Below, piece after piece: positions 54,982 through 64,000 of a stretch of DNA of 64,000 bases. Source of the DNA: Phaeotremella fagi (lineage: Eukaryota; Basidiomycota; Tremellomycetes; Tremellales; Phaeotremellaceae); the NCBI GenBank assembly GCA_001599715.1, contig BCHU01000011.1:992001-1056000 (forward strand). The letters are read 5' to 3'. How positions within the stretch are numbered: position 1 is the stretch's first letter; every line of letters begins with the position of its first letter. The notes beneath the pieces were generated by a model that worked only from the letters and a program-made list of their open reading frames with translations, was not told where the DNA came from and did not search any database. The translations under genes and the position numbers were made by a program.

Positions 54982-56216
54982 CTAATACGGGTCAAGCCCC
55001 ACCAACTGTCTGCCTCTTGCAGTGAGACGAGGTTCTGGCAAAGGTCTTCGCTGCGCTTCTTTATAAGTCGGATGATCTTCAGGTGGGAGTCGTTCCTTGG
55101 TTCTGAAAGTCGCAGGGTCGTGAGTGGTACCTTGTTTGTTCTCCCAGCATTCGAGTCGAAGCTTTTTGGCTTCGTCACTGACATATTGAGCGGGTTTGTA
55201 GCACACATCTAACGTCAGAGGGGTTCTGGCCAAGACTCACAGGATGCAATGCGGTCATTGGTCAAAGTCGGTTGTGCACCGTAGTGGATAGTTCGCTGGG
55301 GTAAGTGTGTATCACTGTTATACTCACTGAATCCCATAGGAGTAGATCTCCTGGTTGTGCACAGGTTTTAACCCATTTACAACCCTTTGTCTCCAACCAA
55401 GCACACATTTCTGCGTCTACATTTTGTTGGTCCCAGTTGTGCCAACCACCCTCTGGCTTTTTATGATCAAAGTGCTGCCATAGTTCGGTATAAAATTTAC
55501 TTGATCCCTCCAAAACCATTAAACCTCCGTCTTCTGGACCGTTTGGGAGTAAATTGACAAGACCTTGGATACAGTGAAGATCGGTTCGAAGTGGCGATTG
55601 ATCAACATGAGACCATGGTTTGAAAACGACATCTGTTTTAGGTCTATCTTCAAGAGGTAGGGAAACGTTGATACCGTCTGAGCGTCAGAGAGAACGGAAC
55701 CATGACTCACCGTATGAAACCAAAAGTTCCTTGGTACCCCAGATCTGCTCAAATTTGCTCACCAAAGAAGGTTCTTGTCTGTAAAGTAAGCGCAGTCAAC
55801 GTCACCACCCACTTTAAATCCCAAACCCATGGTTCATGACCAACACCGTATCTAAGATCAGTTGTGACTCTTTGGTATCACCCACCTGGCGTAAAGACCA
55901 CCTCGAACAGACCAAGGCATGTTGGCCAACTGTTTCGTCGAAGGATCATCGCGCTTATAACCCAGACCCCAACCTTCGACCCATTTGTACGCTTCGTTGG
56001 CATAACGATCCGCTCTTTCACGAGGGATCGTGCCTGGAACAATGCACCATCCTAACGTCAGTTTTGATTGAATATCGTCTCACCTTTATCTCTAAGATGG
56101 GCCATCCACTCCGGGACCTCTTCAAGGTCCCCTCCAACGAGCTTTAACCTCAAATTCGGACCTTGATGGATTCCTGGTGGTATGGCAACCTCTTTGATGA
56201 TCTCTGTTGTAGACAT
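54982..56216 (-). CDS. Phytanoyl-CoA dioxygenase (PhyH)-like Fe(II)/2-oxoglutarate enzyme
   Basis: Exons from ATG at 56216 give MSTTEIIKEVAIPPGIHQGP, a short linker, then CIVPGTIPRERADRYANEAY and WSVRGGLYARYGVGHEPWVW. The iron ligands are the His and Asp of WSHVDQSPLRTD and the His of LLLWDSRTIHYGAQP; a downstream Arg (NDRIASYVC) is placed to bind 2-oxoglutarate. The C-terminus is basic and Pro-rich (PLPEPRLTARGRQLVGLDPY). Family members hydroxylate, desaturate or epimerise diverse substrates. It converges with the regulator (53 bp between stops) and diverges from SDR 2. Substrate unknown. Confidence 0.82.
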
Positions 56217-56379
56217 GATTTGGGGGGATTGTGAAGTAAGTTTCAAAACGATATAAATCCAATTGTTATCTGTTAAATATCCCTAGCAGCGGGAAATATC
56301 GTGCTTGACCATTTTTATTCGGATAAATTCCAACCTTAAAAAGGTGGTTGTTCTCATGTCACACTCTCAACAAATCACC
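56217..56379. promoter_or_regulatory. Bidirectional promoter, PhyH-like gene and SDR 2
   Basis: About 140-160 bp between the two starts, depending on which SDR ATG is used. No clear inverted CGG pair was seen; TATAAAT at about 56252 may be a TATA element for one of the genes. Confidence 0.45.
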
Positions 56380-57334
56380 ATGTCATCAGTAGAAACCGCT
56401 GTCAAAGATTTCGCTGGAAAGGTTGCTTTCGTTACTGGAGCCGCCTCTGGTATGGGGAGAGCTACAGCGAGTAAGTCGAACTACTTTGCCACCTGACAAT
56501 AGATCTTCTCGCTTCACGAGGAGCGGATGTGGCATTGCTGGACCTCCGCCCAGCAGAAGTTATTTTAGTAGCCGAGGAGGTTGCCAAGACTCATGGAGTC
56601 CAGACAATTGGTCTTGGTGTCGATGTTGCAAATTGGGAGCAGGTTGAAGCAGCCGTTAAAGAAACAGTAGCTAAACTTGGAGGTTTGGATGTTGCATTCA
56701 ACGCAGCAGGGTTGCCTGGACGTATTGGTCCTGGGTATCTGTTGGCGGACTACCCTGTAGAGTGAGTGTATGCACGGCACGTGACCTGACTCTAGGGAAT
56801 GGCGTCGAATGATTAACGTCAATTGTGATGGTGTTTTCTATTGCTGCAAAGCTCAAATACAGTACTTTATGGCTGCTGGTATCAAGGGATCTATCGTCAA
56901 CGTCGCGAGTACAGCGTCTGAACGGGTTTTCCCACTTTGTTCAGCTTACGGTCAGTTCCGGGTATAAAAGTATCCTTACCCTCCTAGTCACCGCCAAACA
57001 CGCTGTTCAGGGTATCACTCGATCTGCTGCTGTCGAGTATAGCCACTTTGGTATCAGAACCAATTCCATAGCACCTGGTTACACGGATTCTCCAATGTTG
57101 GACAAAGCTGGAGCTGCCAACAAAGCTGCTGCTGCAAGAAGTACACCAATTGGACGTTTAGGTCAACCAGAAGAAATGGGTAAGTGTTGTCGTACTCCAG
57201 TGCTGATCTGTTTATCAGCTGAGTTAGCGGCTTTCTTGCTGTCCGACAAAGCTAGCTTCATTACCGGTGGATATTACGTTAATGACGGAGGTTTTCTCTG
57301 TGCTAAGCCCGGACCTTTACACTGGACTCAGTAG
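56380..57334 (+). CDS. Short-chain dehydrogenase/reductase 2
   Basis: The likely start is ATG 56380 (MSSVETAVKDFAGKVAFVTG); an in-frame ATG at 56356 would add MSHSQQIT. Motifs are VTGAASGMGRATA, LDVAFNAAG (NAAG), SIVNVASTASERV with the catalytic Ser and CSAYVTAKHAVQGITR with Tyr-x-x-x-Lys. NSIAPGYTDSPM and SFITGGYYVNDGG complete a classical SDR. The tetramer-type C-terminus ends PLHWTQ. These enzymes oxidise sugars, polyols or alcohols; some fungal sugar 1-dehydrogenases (for example L-rhamnose dehydrogenase) belong to this class, which would fit lactone formation here. That link is inference. Confidence 0.9.
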
Positions 57335-57398
57335 TTTGAAATGATGCATTTACCCGGCCAACCTTAAATACAGAGCACAAGTAACGAGCCACCACATC

Positions 57399-58380
57399 AT
57401 GTCTAACATTGTTTTTCACCATATTGAGAGTCCATCTCGTTCGGAAAGAGTTTGTAGGTTGCAGGTGAAACTGGTCGCTAATGGATAGTCTGGTTGTTGG
57501 AAGAGCTGGGAGTGGACTACAGCGTCGTGACATATTTACGCGAACCAACGTTGATGAGAAGCGCTCCGGCTAGTCTCAGACAACATTCACTTTTTGGCAA
57601 AGGTCCAGCTATCGAGATCGATGGGATTTCTACTGGGGAGTCAGCTTTTGTGATTCACTCTCTGTTGACCAATCAGGACGTCAAATCGGACAATCCAGAT
57701 CTTGAACGAGAGCCATCGGCGGATTCAATCTTTTGGTCGGGAGCCGCTGAAGCTGCAGGGATGCTTTGGTTCCAGATGTACGCGATGGTAGCGGCCGGTG
57801 GAAAAGCCTGGATGAACGGTACCGTTGGTGATGCTTCCATGGAAGAGAAAAACGGGATTTCGAAGTTTGAGCAATGGTACACTGGAGAGATATGCAGACC
57901 TCAAGCACAGAACTTCCTGGACTCTGTGAGTTTCTTGAGAGCTACGCTGACATCGAGGTTGAGGATTATCTGTCGAAACGCGCCGGTAGGAACTTTTCTG
58001 GGACTGCTCAGTTTGGAGCAGGCGACGTAAGTCCGAACTGGGCTCGACTGACATCAGTTTATGATGTTCTTCCCGATTCGTTCTGTGTTGGAAGGGAGCA
58101 GGAAAGCTTTAGAGTTTAATGTCGGACCATATACCAAGGCGTGGTGGGGAAAGGTTTCGTCGAGGTACGTGCTGAGATGAGTGTTTCTGATATTAGACCT
58201 GCGGTGTCTCGTGGATTAGCCAGAATGATGGAGGAGGAAAAGAAGCAAGGGGAGGGTAGGCGTTAAGCTTACTAGTTGGAGAGGGTCTCATGAATTGAGC
58301 TGTCTATCCATGCAGATACGAACAACCGTGTCGTGAAGGAGCGAAATCAAGCATCGAAAGGAGGAGGGATACCGTTGTGA
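57399..58380 (+). CDS. Glutathione S-transferase-like protein
   Basis: Exon 1 MSNIVFHHIESPSRSERV is joined to WLLEELGVDYSVVTYLREPT, the thioredoxin-fold start of GST enzymes; SPSRSERV is where the catalytic Ser/Tyr normally lies. GPAIEIDGISTGESAFVIHS fits the glutathione site with cis-Pro replaced in part. The helical C-domain runs through GMLWFQMYAMVAAGGKAWMN and KALEFNVGPYTKAWWGKVSS. Reading through the last possible intron stops at 58266; splicing 58256-58318 extends to 58380. Proteins of this type detoxify or act as isomerases on ring-cleavage products. Its cluster role is unknown. Confidence 0.78.
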
Positions 58381-58652
58381 GCTTAGATCTTGACCAAAAA
58401 CGAATAAATATTAAAGATCTATACGCCCAATTGATGCCCTGGGATTACACAGAGTGATCCCTGTGTGTAAAAAGTGATTCAAGTCGATGAAAGAGTGAAA
58501 ACAATGTAATTGATGATTTGAATGATGATGAACGAGTGATGAGGCCAGAAGTGTCCTATCACGCCGATAACGCCGAAACAACTGTGTGGCTGAGGAGACT
58601 GAAACAGTATAGTTCAAACGTTTACTCAAAGGGTTTAATGCATATAATCTAT
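58381..58652. other. Convergent 3' intergenic region
   Basis: About 270 bp between the GST gene and aldolase 2. AT-rich with a minus-strand open frame that lacks family features. Likely both polyadenylation regions. Confidence 0.45.
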
Positions 58653-59696
58653 CTAAGGATGGTCCAGAATACCGTTGCATAGCGTAGCGCAATCTTTCAA
58701 AGCCTTTGCGTACAGACTGTAATCCGTTGCACCCACAAATCTGATGTCAGGGCGTGCCAAAAGTCAGACCTACCTGATAACCCCATGGACATCGTCTTTG
58801 ATCAATTTACGCAGAATTTCAGGTCGACTGACAAGAGCCCCTACTCCGACAAACACTTTTCGATCACCTGTCCAAGCTTTTTTAGCTGCTGCACAGACTT
58901 TATGGATCATCTCGTGAAGTTTTGGGTTGTCGTACTCGAACGGAATTCCTAGACTGTAACGTTCAACAGTATTTGATAATTACACTTACTCCTCGGAAAG
59001 GTCGTTGGTTCCGATATGAAGAATATCGACTCCAGGGACCGCAGCAATTGACCTAGTGTCAGAACTGACCTTTCCTGCCCTTACTCTGCATTGTTCACAG
59101 CATTCTCCGACTCCAACATACAAATGACCATCGTTTGCTCGTTGGCAACTTGACACGCGTGTTTGGGGGAAACATCTTTACTCCGAAGTAATGGCATCGG
59201 TCCACCAATGGAACGTTCACCCTAGGGTAAGCTGGTCTGACAGGTGTCTTACAATGGGGGCAAATTTTGCATTCATAACTACAGTTTGAGCGCCCTTTGC
59301 TGATTCAATGTGCGGTACCTGAGTGTTAGTGTGAACGTAACGTCAACCTACACATATTCCCACTGCACCTGCATCCAACGCTCGCGTCACCCATTCAGCA
59401 GTCCCCAATGGAACTCGACAGAGTGGTGTGATGCTAAAGTAAGCTAGATCATCGTTGATGGCCTACCCCGCTGCCAAAGTACCCTGGAAGATCTCTGCAG
59501 CTGTTTCAAACTGAACCATGGAGTGCTCCATGTCGACGTATGTTGCGTTGAACCCAGCGTTTGCTGCCAATTGACCGACTGAATAATTAGGTACCGTAAA
59601 GACGATCAAGCTGCTGCCCATTTGACCATCTTCCAGCGCTGCTTTGAATGGGTTGGGGCATGCTGCTGCACGAGCTTCTTCGAGTAGATCAGACAT
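58653..59696 (-). CDS. HpcH/HpaI-type aldolase 2
   Basis: Start MSDLLEEARAAACPNPFKAA at 59696. Motifs are ATYVDMEHSMVQFETAAEIF, CRVPLGTAEWVTRALDAGA, GICVPHIESAKGAQ, MVICMLESENAVNNAESIAA (metal Glu) and VDILHIGTNDLSEELG (metal Asp). The ending is DYSLYAKALKDCATLCNG, then ILDHP at 58653. About 280 residues in about six exons. It clearly differs from aldolase 1 in the active-site loops (GTND against GTPD), so the two may act on different 2-keto-3-deoxy acids or on successive steps. Its upstream neighbour on the same strand is the transaldolase gene. Confidence 0.9.
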
Positions 59697-59904
59697 GTTT
59701 GTGGAGAATCGGAAGGTAACGGATTGCTTATATGGTAACGCTTCATGAACGGATAAATTTGCATCTCACCTGTGTAAGAATATAGTACGTACACTGGTTG
59801 GAATTGGTTTGCTTGATAAACTAGTGCATCCTGATCGTAATGACCTCTTTAGCTCACGTGACATTGAATGCATCCCCACTCTTCCCTAAAAGTTATCAAT
59901 CTGG
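59697..59904. promoter_or_regulatory. Promoter of aldolase 2 with palindromic TCACGTGA
   Basis: The spacer between the stop of the transaldolase gene and the start of aldolase 2 contains TCACGTGA at 59854-59861. This E-box is the core site for bHLH factors of the Cbf1/Pho4/USF kind. One site alone is only suggestive. Confidence 0.5.
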
Positions 59905-61114
59905 CTAGACTCTAGCACGAACACTTTCAATAAACTCCTCGCTAAGCTTTTCTTGGGACGCAAAGTACTCCAGAGCGTACTCCAGTCTCTCTTTGGTAGC
60001 AATGTCATTGTTGTTAAACTCGTCCAATACACCAGGTGCTGTGTAATCGATGCTCGGATCGACCACGGACCAATCGTCTGAATCCGGTGAAAGAGGATCT
60101 TTCGCCGCAACCTCTTTGAGAGTTTCTTGTACCTGGGTAGCAGAGATTGGGGTCCAAGGTTCCCAGCCAAAATCAGCATCGTCGATTTGAGTTGATACAG
60201 GAACTTTCCACAATCCTGGACGCCATTTGGAGACTGAATCTGAGATCAACAGGTCTTCTAAAGTCGGTCTGTTCAAGGTCAAATGTTCAGCACCAAGCTC
60301 GTATAAAGCTAAGCACTCTCGCGCACTAAGGCAGCTAAATGTTAGCCAGCCTTTTGCGCTAACTCACGAGGCGCTCTTGATCTGAGGTGGTCTTTCACCA
60401 GTCTTCTTCTCGATAGCATCGTACAACAATCTGATTCTCGCGTGTCGAGCGGACATTGGGTGTTGGTGAACCGGATCTGGGACGTCAACCCAGTGTTTGG
60501 GATCAAACCAAGCTCTTGGAGCGTTGTAATACATGCTGATGGCGTATTGACCAATCTGAGCGGCAGCTTTGGCCTGGTGGATGTTGAACAGGGAAGTACC
60601 AAGAGTGGATATGCCCTTATCTTGTAGCCGTTTCGCAGCTCGAACTCCGGCTGAAGTCAGGGGCAGTTTGACAACGAATCGGTCACTGTCGTTAGTGGTG
60701 TTATACAACCAACCCACCGTGTAATACCAACACCCTCCCATGCCTTTGCATACAGCTCTCCGTGAGCAACCATGGCGTCTTCGTCAGAGCTATGCGAGGG
60801 AGAGACCTGGGCCAGAACTCTACCAGTGATGAGAGGAATGATTTGTACTTGAAGTTTTGCGGCCTAAGGTCAGTGGGATAGTTGCAGAAACTCACGATAT
60901 GACAAAAGATTTCAAGCCAAGGACGATCTTTGTACTGTCGAACTACAGATTCGACCAGATCTTTTGCCCCAGGCTCAGTCATGTAATAATGGAGCCAACG
61001 AGGATTACAGGTCATATCATTTGGTCTGAATGGTAAAGAAGCGATGAACTCGCGGTCCATAGTGTCGCAATCAATGACCAAACCGGTATTCAGCTTTTCT
61101 AAAAGACTAACCAT
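59905..61114 (-). CDS. Transaldolase
   Basis: Start MVSLLEKLNTGLVIDCDTMD at 61114, matching the opening of the fungal transaldolase group. NPRWLHYYMTEPGAKDLVES precedes IIPLITGRVLAQVSP, and RFVVKLPLTSAGVRAAKRL carries the Lys expected to form the Schiff base. GISTLGTSLFNIHQAKAAAQ and YYNAPRAWFDPKHWVDV follow. The C-terminal part is longer and more acidic than in the classic enzyme, ending SEEFIESVRARV at 59905. It transfers dihydroxyacetone units between sugar phosphates, or acts as a related aldolase. It diverges from the lactonase gene over 400 bp. Confidence 0.87.
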
Positions 61115-61514
61115 TGTGTATGGGGAGAACGTATACTAAACCATTGACCATATTATACGTTACATCTCGACTGGATTAACCGGTGGACTGCAGGCTAATT
61201 CCAGGTGACCAGATATTCAATCCATGTGGGGATTGTGGGACCAGACCTTGACACAGGACAAACTAACTTTTCTCCTAGAAGATATTCTATCACCCATCAA
61301 TTTGTAACACAAGTATTGCATATCGACAAGAAACTCTTAATTTGATCCAGTCAACAGCTTGCACTGAGATCCGTTTCCTGTTTCCTTATGATTGTATGGA
61401 TGCGCATCTTGAAAGCGGCAAGAGCGGCGCAAGATGCAGTGCGGGTTGAATCTGTGAAATCAAGCTCGACATAAAGGTAGCTGTCAACTTTTCATTTTTT
61501 TTCTCGACAGCAGC
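61115..61514. promoter_or_regulatory. Bidirectional promoter, transaldolase and lactonase
   Basis: A 400-bp divergent region. It includes ACCGGT near 61180 and two direct CGG triplets six bases apart (CGGCAAGAGCGG near 61417). These are candidate contacts for a Zn2Cys6 factor, but short and common. Confidence 0.4.
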
Positions 61515-62736
61515 ATGCTATATACTCTTGTTGCAGGCGGTTACCATAACACAGTCTCCAAACTAGTTTTCAACTCGTGGACTAACCGAATCGTGCTTGA
61601 GTGTGAAATACATGTGTCAAAAAACCCATCATGGATCGAAACTCGAAACAGCCGCGATGGTAATAAAGTTATATACACTGTATCTGAAGAAGTTGACAAT
61701 GGAAAGGTACTTTCTTTGAGATTGAACGATGACGGATTCACTGTAACGTCCCTGACATCATGCAAAGGGGATCCTTGTCACAGTGAGTTGTTATCGACGT
61801 CATTCCAGCTTATCAACGACAAGTCCTCCTTTCGAAAGATTATTCGAGTATCTTCGTTTCTACAGTGAGTTCTTTCGGTAGCGGCGCTTAATTGACAGTA
61901 TAACGGCGGTACTGTTCATCAGTATGGATTGAACGACGAGGGGGCGATCAGTGCATCACCTCTACAGATATTGAAGTTTCCTTTTCCTTACGCAAATCGT
62001 CTTCCGCCTTTGTCAGGACGACACTGCGCACCTCACTTACATCAGGTGATTGAGAGATCTGACGGTAAGCTCTACTGCACCGATCTTGGGAGTGATCGTG
62101 TTTGGGTCGTGCAACGTGACACCTCACAGGCGATGAAACTGGAGGGTTGGTTACAATGTCCAGAGGGGTCGGGTCCAAGACATTCCTCTTTGTCGCTCGA
62201 TGGTGAGAGCAAGCTTGATCTATATCTGACGTTGAACAGAGTCACTGCTCTATGTCGTCACAGAATCTTCGAACGAGCTCGTTGTTTTCTCGGTAGACTC
62301 ATCACAGTACCCATTATTCCCAATTCATCGAAGTTCTGCCTGCATCCTACCGTCCACTATCCCCTCTTCCAATCGACATTTGATGGCTGTTGGCGAGTTA
62401 TGTAAAAATCCAGTGATACCCAACGTGTTGTACATTTCTAATCGGTTCGAATCTCTGGCAAACCCATCATGCTCAGGACTTCCACTTGGAGACTCGGTAG
62501 CTATCGTCGTCTTGAATCCTCAGGGGGTGGAGGTGGAATACGTCAGACATGTAAGAACTGGTTGCAATGTGGTTCGAGGGATGCAAATCAGTGAGGATGG
62601 AAGGTATGCGGTATTGGCAGGTCAAGAAGGNGGGGGNGTCGAGATCTGGGCAATATCTGGGGAGCGAGGTGATCAATTCACATTCGTATCGAAGCTAGAT
62701 TACATAGAGAAAGTGACTGATTTTGCATGGTTGTAG
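61515..62736 (+). CDS. Seven-bladed beta-propeller lactonase
   Basis: The protein begins MLYTLVAGGYHNTVSKLVFN. Blade-like repeats follow: NPSWIETRNSRDGNKVIYTV, NGGTVHQYGL, GRHCAPHLHQVIERSDGKLY then DLGSDRVWV, GSGPRHSSLS and LYVLTELNRVTAL. The C-terminus has VLYISNRFESLAN, GRYAVLAGQE and KLDYIEKVTDFAWL. Invariant pieces such as CAPHLHQV, GPRHS and YISNRF are typical of fungal lactonases in the 6-phosphogluconolactonase/carboxy-muconate-lactonase (PF10282) class. It should hydrolyse a sugar or muconate lactone. The two ambiguous bases at 62631 and 62637 are third positions of Gly codons and do not change the protein. Confidence 0.85.
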
Positions 62737-62846
62737 ATGGTGGATGTAGTGAAAATCTACTCTATCAGCACACGAGTAGTTCTTGGAAACATATAATGAT
62801 GTGTATTATTTCGAGAAATGCATGGCGATACAAACAATCGATGAAT
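62737..62846. other. Short convergent spacer
   Basis: About 110 bp, AT-rich, between the lactonase and mutarotase stops. Nothing else visible. Confidence 0.5.
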
Positions 62847-63976
62847 CTAAAAACACGAAAGATCTTGAACTGCAATGAAGATCTCTTTCGGTTCTAATGT
62901 CTTTATTCTCACATGCGCTGGTTCAACACCAATAAAACGTTTCTATAGACGTCAGTACTGCAGTTCTTTACCAACACAACCTACCCAGCCACCACTTTCC
63001 ATGTCAGCAAGGGTGCAGCCTTGATGAGGATTCCAGACAATGACACTACGAGTTAAACAGTGATACTTCTCAATTACTCACTCTTCAAAACCTGAAAACA
63101 TGACGATCAAACCGTGTCCGTTTCCGTAGTGCAATGTGACCTGACCATCAGGTACGTTTTGGTATATTCTGATTGTCAGCGCGGCTGGATTTGGTTTCTG
63201 ACCTGTCAACTTCCTCAAGCACTTGAATATTCCCACCAAACCATCTCATTTCCTTGAAACCTTGGCATTTATCCTTAAACAACACATCTTGCTGTATCCC
63301 CGTCACACTGATTTTCGACACGTCAGGTACAGCGAGATAATTGTGAAGCATTGTTTGGAATGTAAAATGGTCAGAGTCGCTGGTGTTGACGATCTGAATT
63401 TCGGTGTGTAACGTGTTTTTGCGTATAGTCACCAGATAGTGAAGAGTATACTGATGGTCGAAGAAGCTCGGTGGCGGTGGTGCACATAGAACGACCGTGA
63501 TTGCGTTATTAGAAACCTCGCGAACTTCCTCAAGATGCCAATCGACTGTTCGAGCGAAGCCATGTTGGTTCAAAGCTGCGTAGTCAGAGGGCTCAGCAGG
63601 TGGTAGATCTACGTTTGGCTCTTTGTTAGGTCTAACATTGAGTTCAACCTACAAAAACAATCGGGATACCTCCTCTTATCTCGCCAGATCAGTCTTGCGC
63701 GCAGAACGACTCACCTCAGGGAGGGTACTAGGGTGGACTGGTCGCGAAGAGTCTAGCGTTGATGCAGACGACAGAAAAAGTCTTTCCACATTGCCAGATA
63801 CCCAAGAAGTTATAGTTGATCCAAAAAGTCTTCATGTCAGTGTTACCCCATCATGAGAACTACCTTATCTCACAGGATTCGCCCTGATAAAAGATAAATA
63901 TGTGCCCAAACAGTTTGGACAAACTCACGTGCTCAAGGTCTAGCAAAACCATTCCTTCCAATAACCTTACTGTCAT
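62847..63976 (-). CDS. Hexose-6-phosphate 1-epimerase (aldose mutarotase-like)
   Basis: Likely start ATG 63976 (MTVRLLEGMVLLDLEH); the frame stays open to the window edge, so a longer N-terminus is possible. Exons give CEIRLFGSTITSWVSGNVER, then a 27-nt exon (63653-63679) coding IRGGIPIVF between introns of 35 and 34 nt. The next exon continues with PNVDLPPAEPSDYAALNQHG and FARTVDWHLEEV, and the catalytic His is in NQHGFAR. Further exons hold FTFQTMLHNYLAV, VIVWNPHQGCTLADMESGGW and FIGVEPAHVRIKTL, where the Glu is the expected partner base. The stop is at 62847. It interconverts alpha and beta anomers and fits supply of substrate to a sugar 1-dehydrogenase. Confidence 0.87.
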
Positions 63977-64000
63977 GATGTTTGGGATCTTTGGTGATGG

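Noticed and set aside
63148..63980. Mutarotase as a pseudogene lacking the RGGIP motif
   Set aside because: The motif is recovered in a 27-nt exon flanked by introns with normal GT-AG ends, keeping the frame throughout.

Overview
This window reads as nuclear DNA of a basidiomycete yeast, most likely a tremellomycete of the Kwoniella/Cryptococcus kind. Almost every gene is split by many very short GT-AG introns (about 34-70 nt, usually with a CTRAC-like branch site), genes lie on both strands without operons, and the protein families are fungal (Whi3-type RNA-binding protein, Zn2Cys6 regulators, RTA1, HRI1, NRPS-like adenylate-forming reductase). The genus assignment is an inference from gene style. 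No tRNA, rRNA, CRISPR array or recognisable transposase was found. CDS coordinates run from start codon to stop codon and include introns.

Layout. 1-11 kb: a truncated MFS vitamin/anion-type permease, a methionine-type amino-acid permease, a CorA-type Mg2+ channel and, on the minus strand, a large Whi3-like RNA-binding protein with a long repetitive upstream region. 12.9-17.4 kb: a tandem array of six small paralogous genes of an unrecognised family, all on the minus strand, one broken by a frameshift, separated by conserved non-coding repeat modules. 17.9-27.5 kb: branched-chain aminotransferase, glyoxalase-fold protein, class 3 lipase and three small orphan genes.

27.9-33.6 kb: a GABA/polyamine-type permease diverging from a secreted ureohydrolase (agmatinase-like), followed by an aldehyde dehydrogenase. 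Together these could form an agmatine/putrescine/GABA scavenging set. 33.6-39.4 kb: HRI1-like protein, a Zn2Cys6 regulator, a TMEM97/EXPERA membrane protein and an RTA1-like membrane protein. 39.7-44.4 kb: an adenylation-thiolation-reductase enzyme (NRPS-like) convergent with an aldo/keto reductase, a possible acid-to-aldehyde-to-alcohol pair.

44.7-64 kb: thirteen consecutive genes that look like a catabolic gene cluster around a Zn2Cys6 regulator (52.3-54.9 kb): cupin, polyol-type zinc dehydrogenase, two HpcH/HpaI aldolases, sugar porter, two short-chain dehydrogenases, phytanoyl-CoA-hydroxylase-like dioxygenase, glutathione transferase, transaldolase, seven-bladed lactonase and hexose mutarotase. 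Several genes are paired head to head over short shared promoters. The content fits uptake of a sugar or polyol, oxidation to a lactone, hydrolysis and retro-aldol cleavage, but no sugar-acid dehydratase is visible, so the substrate and route remain open. The two most original items are the tandem family at 13-17 kb and this cluster.
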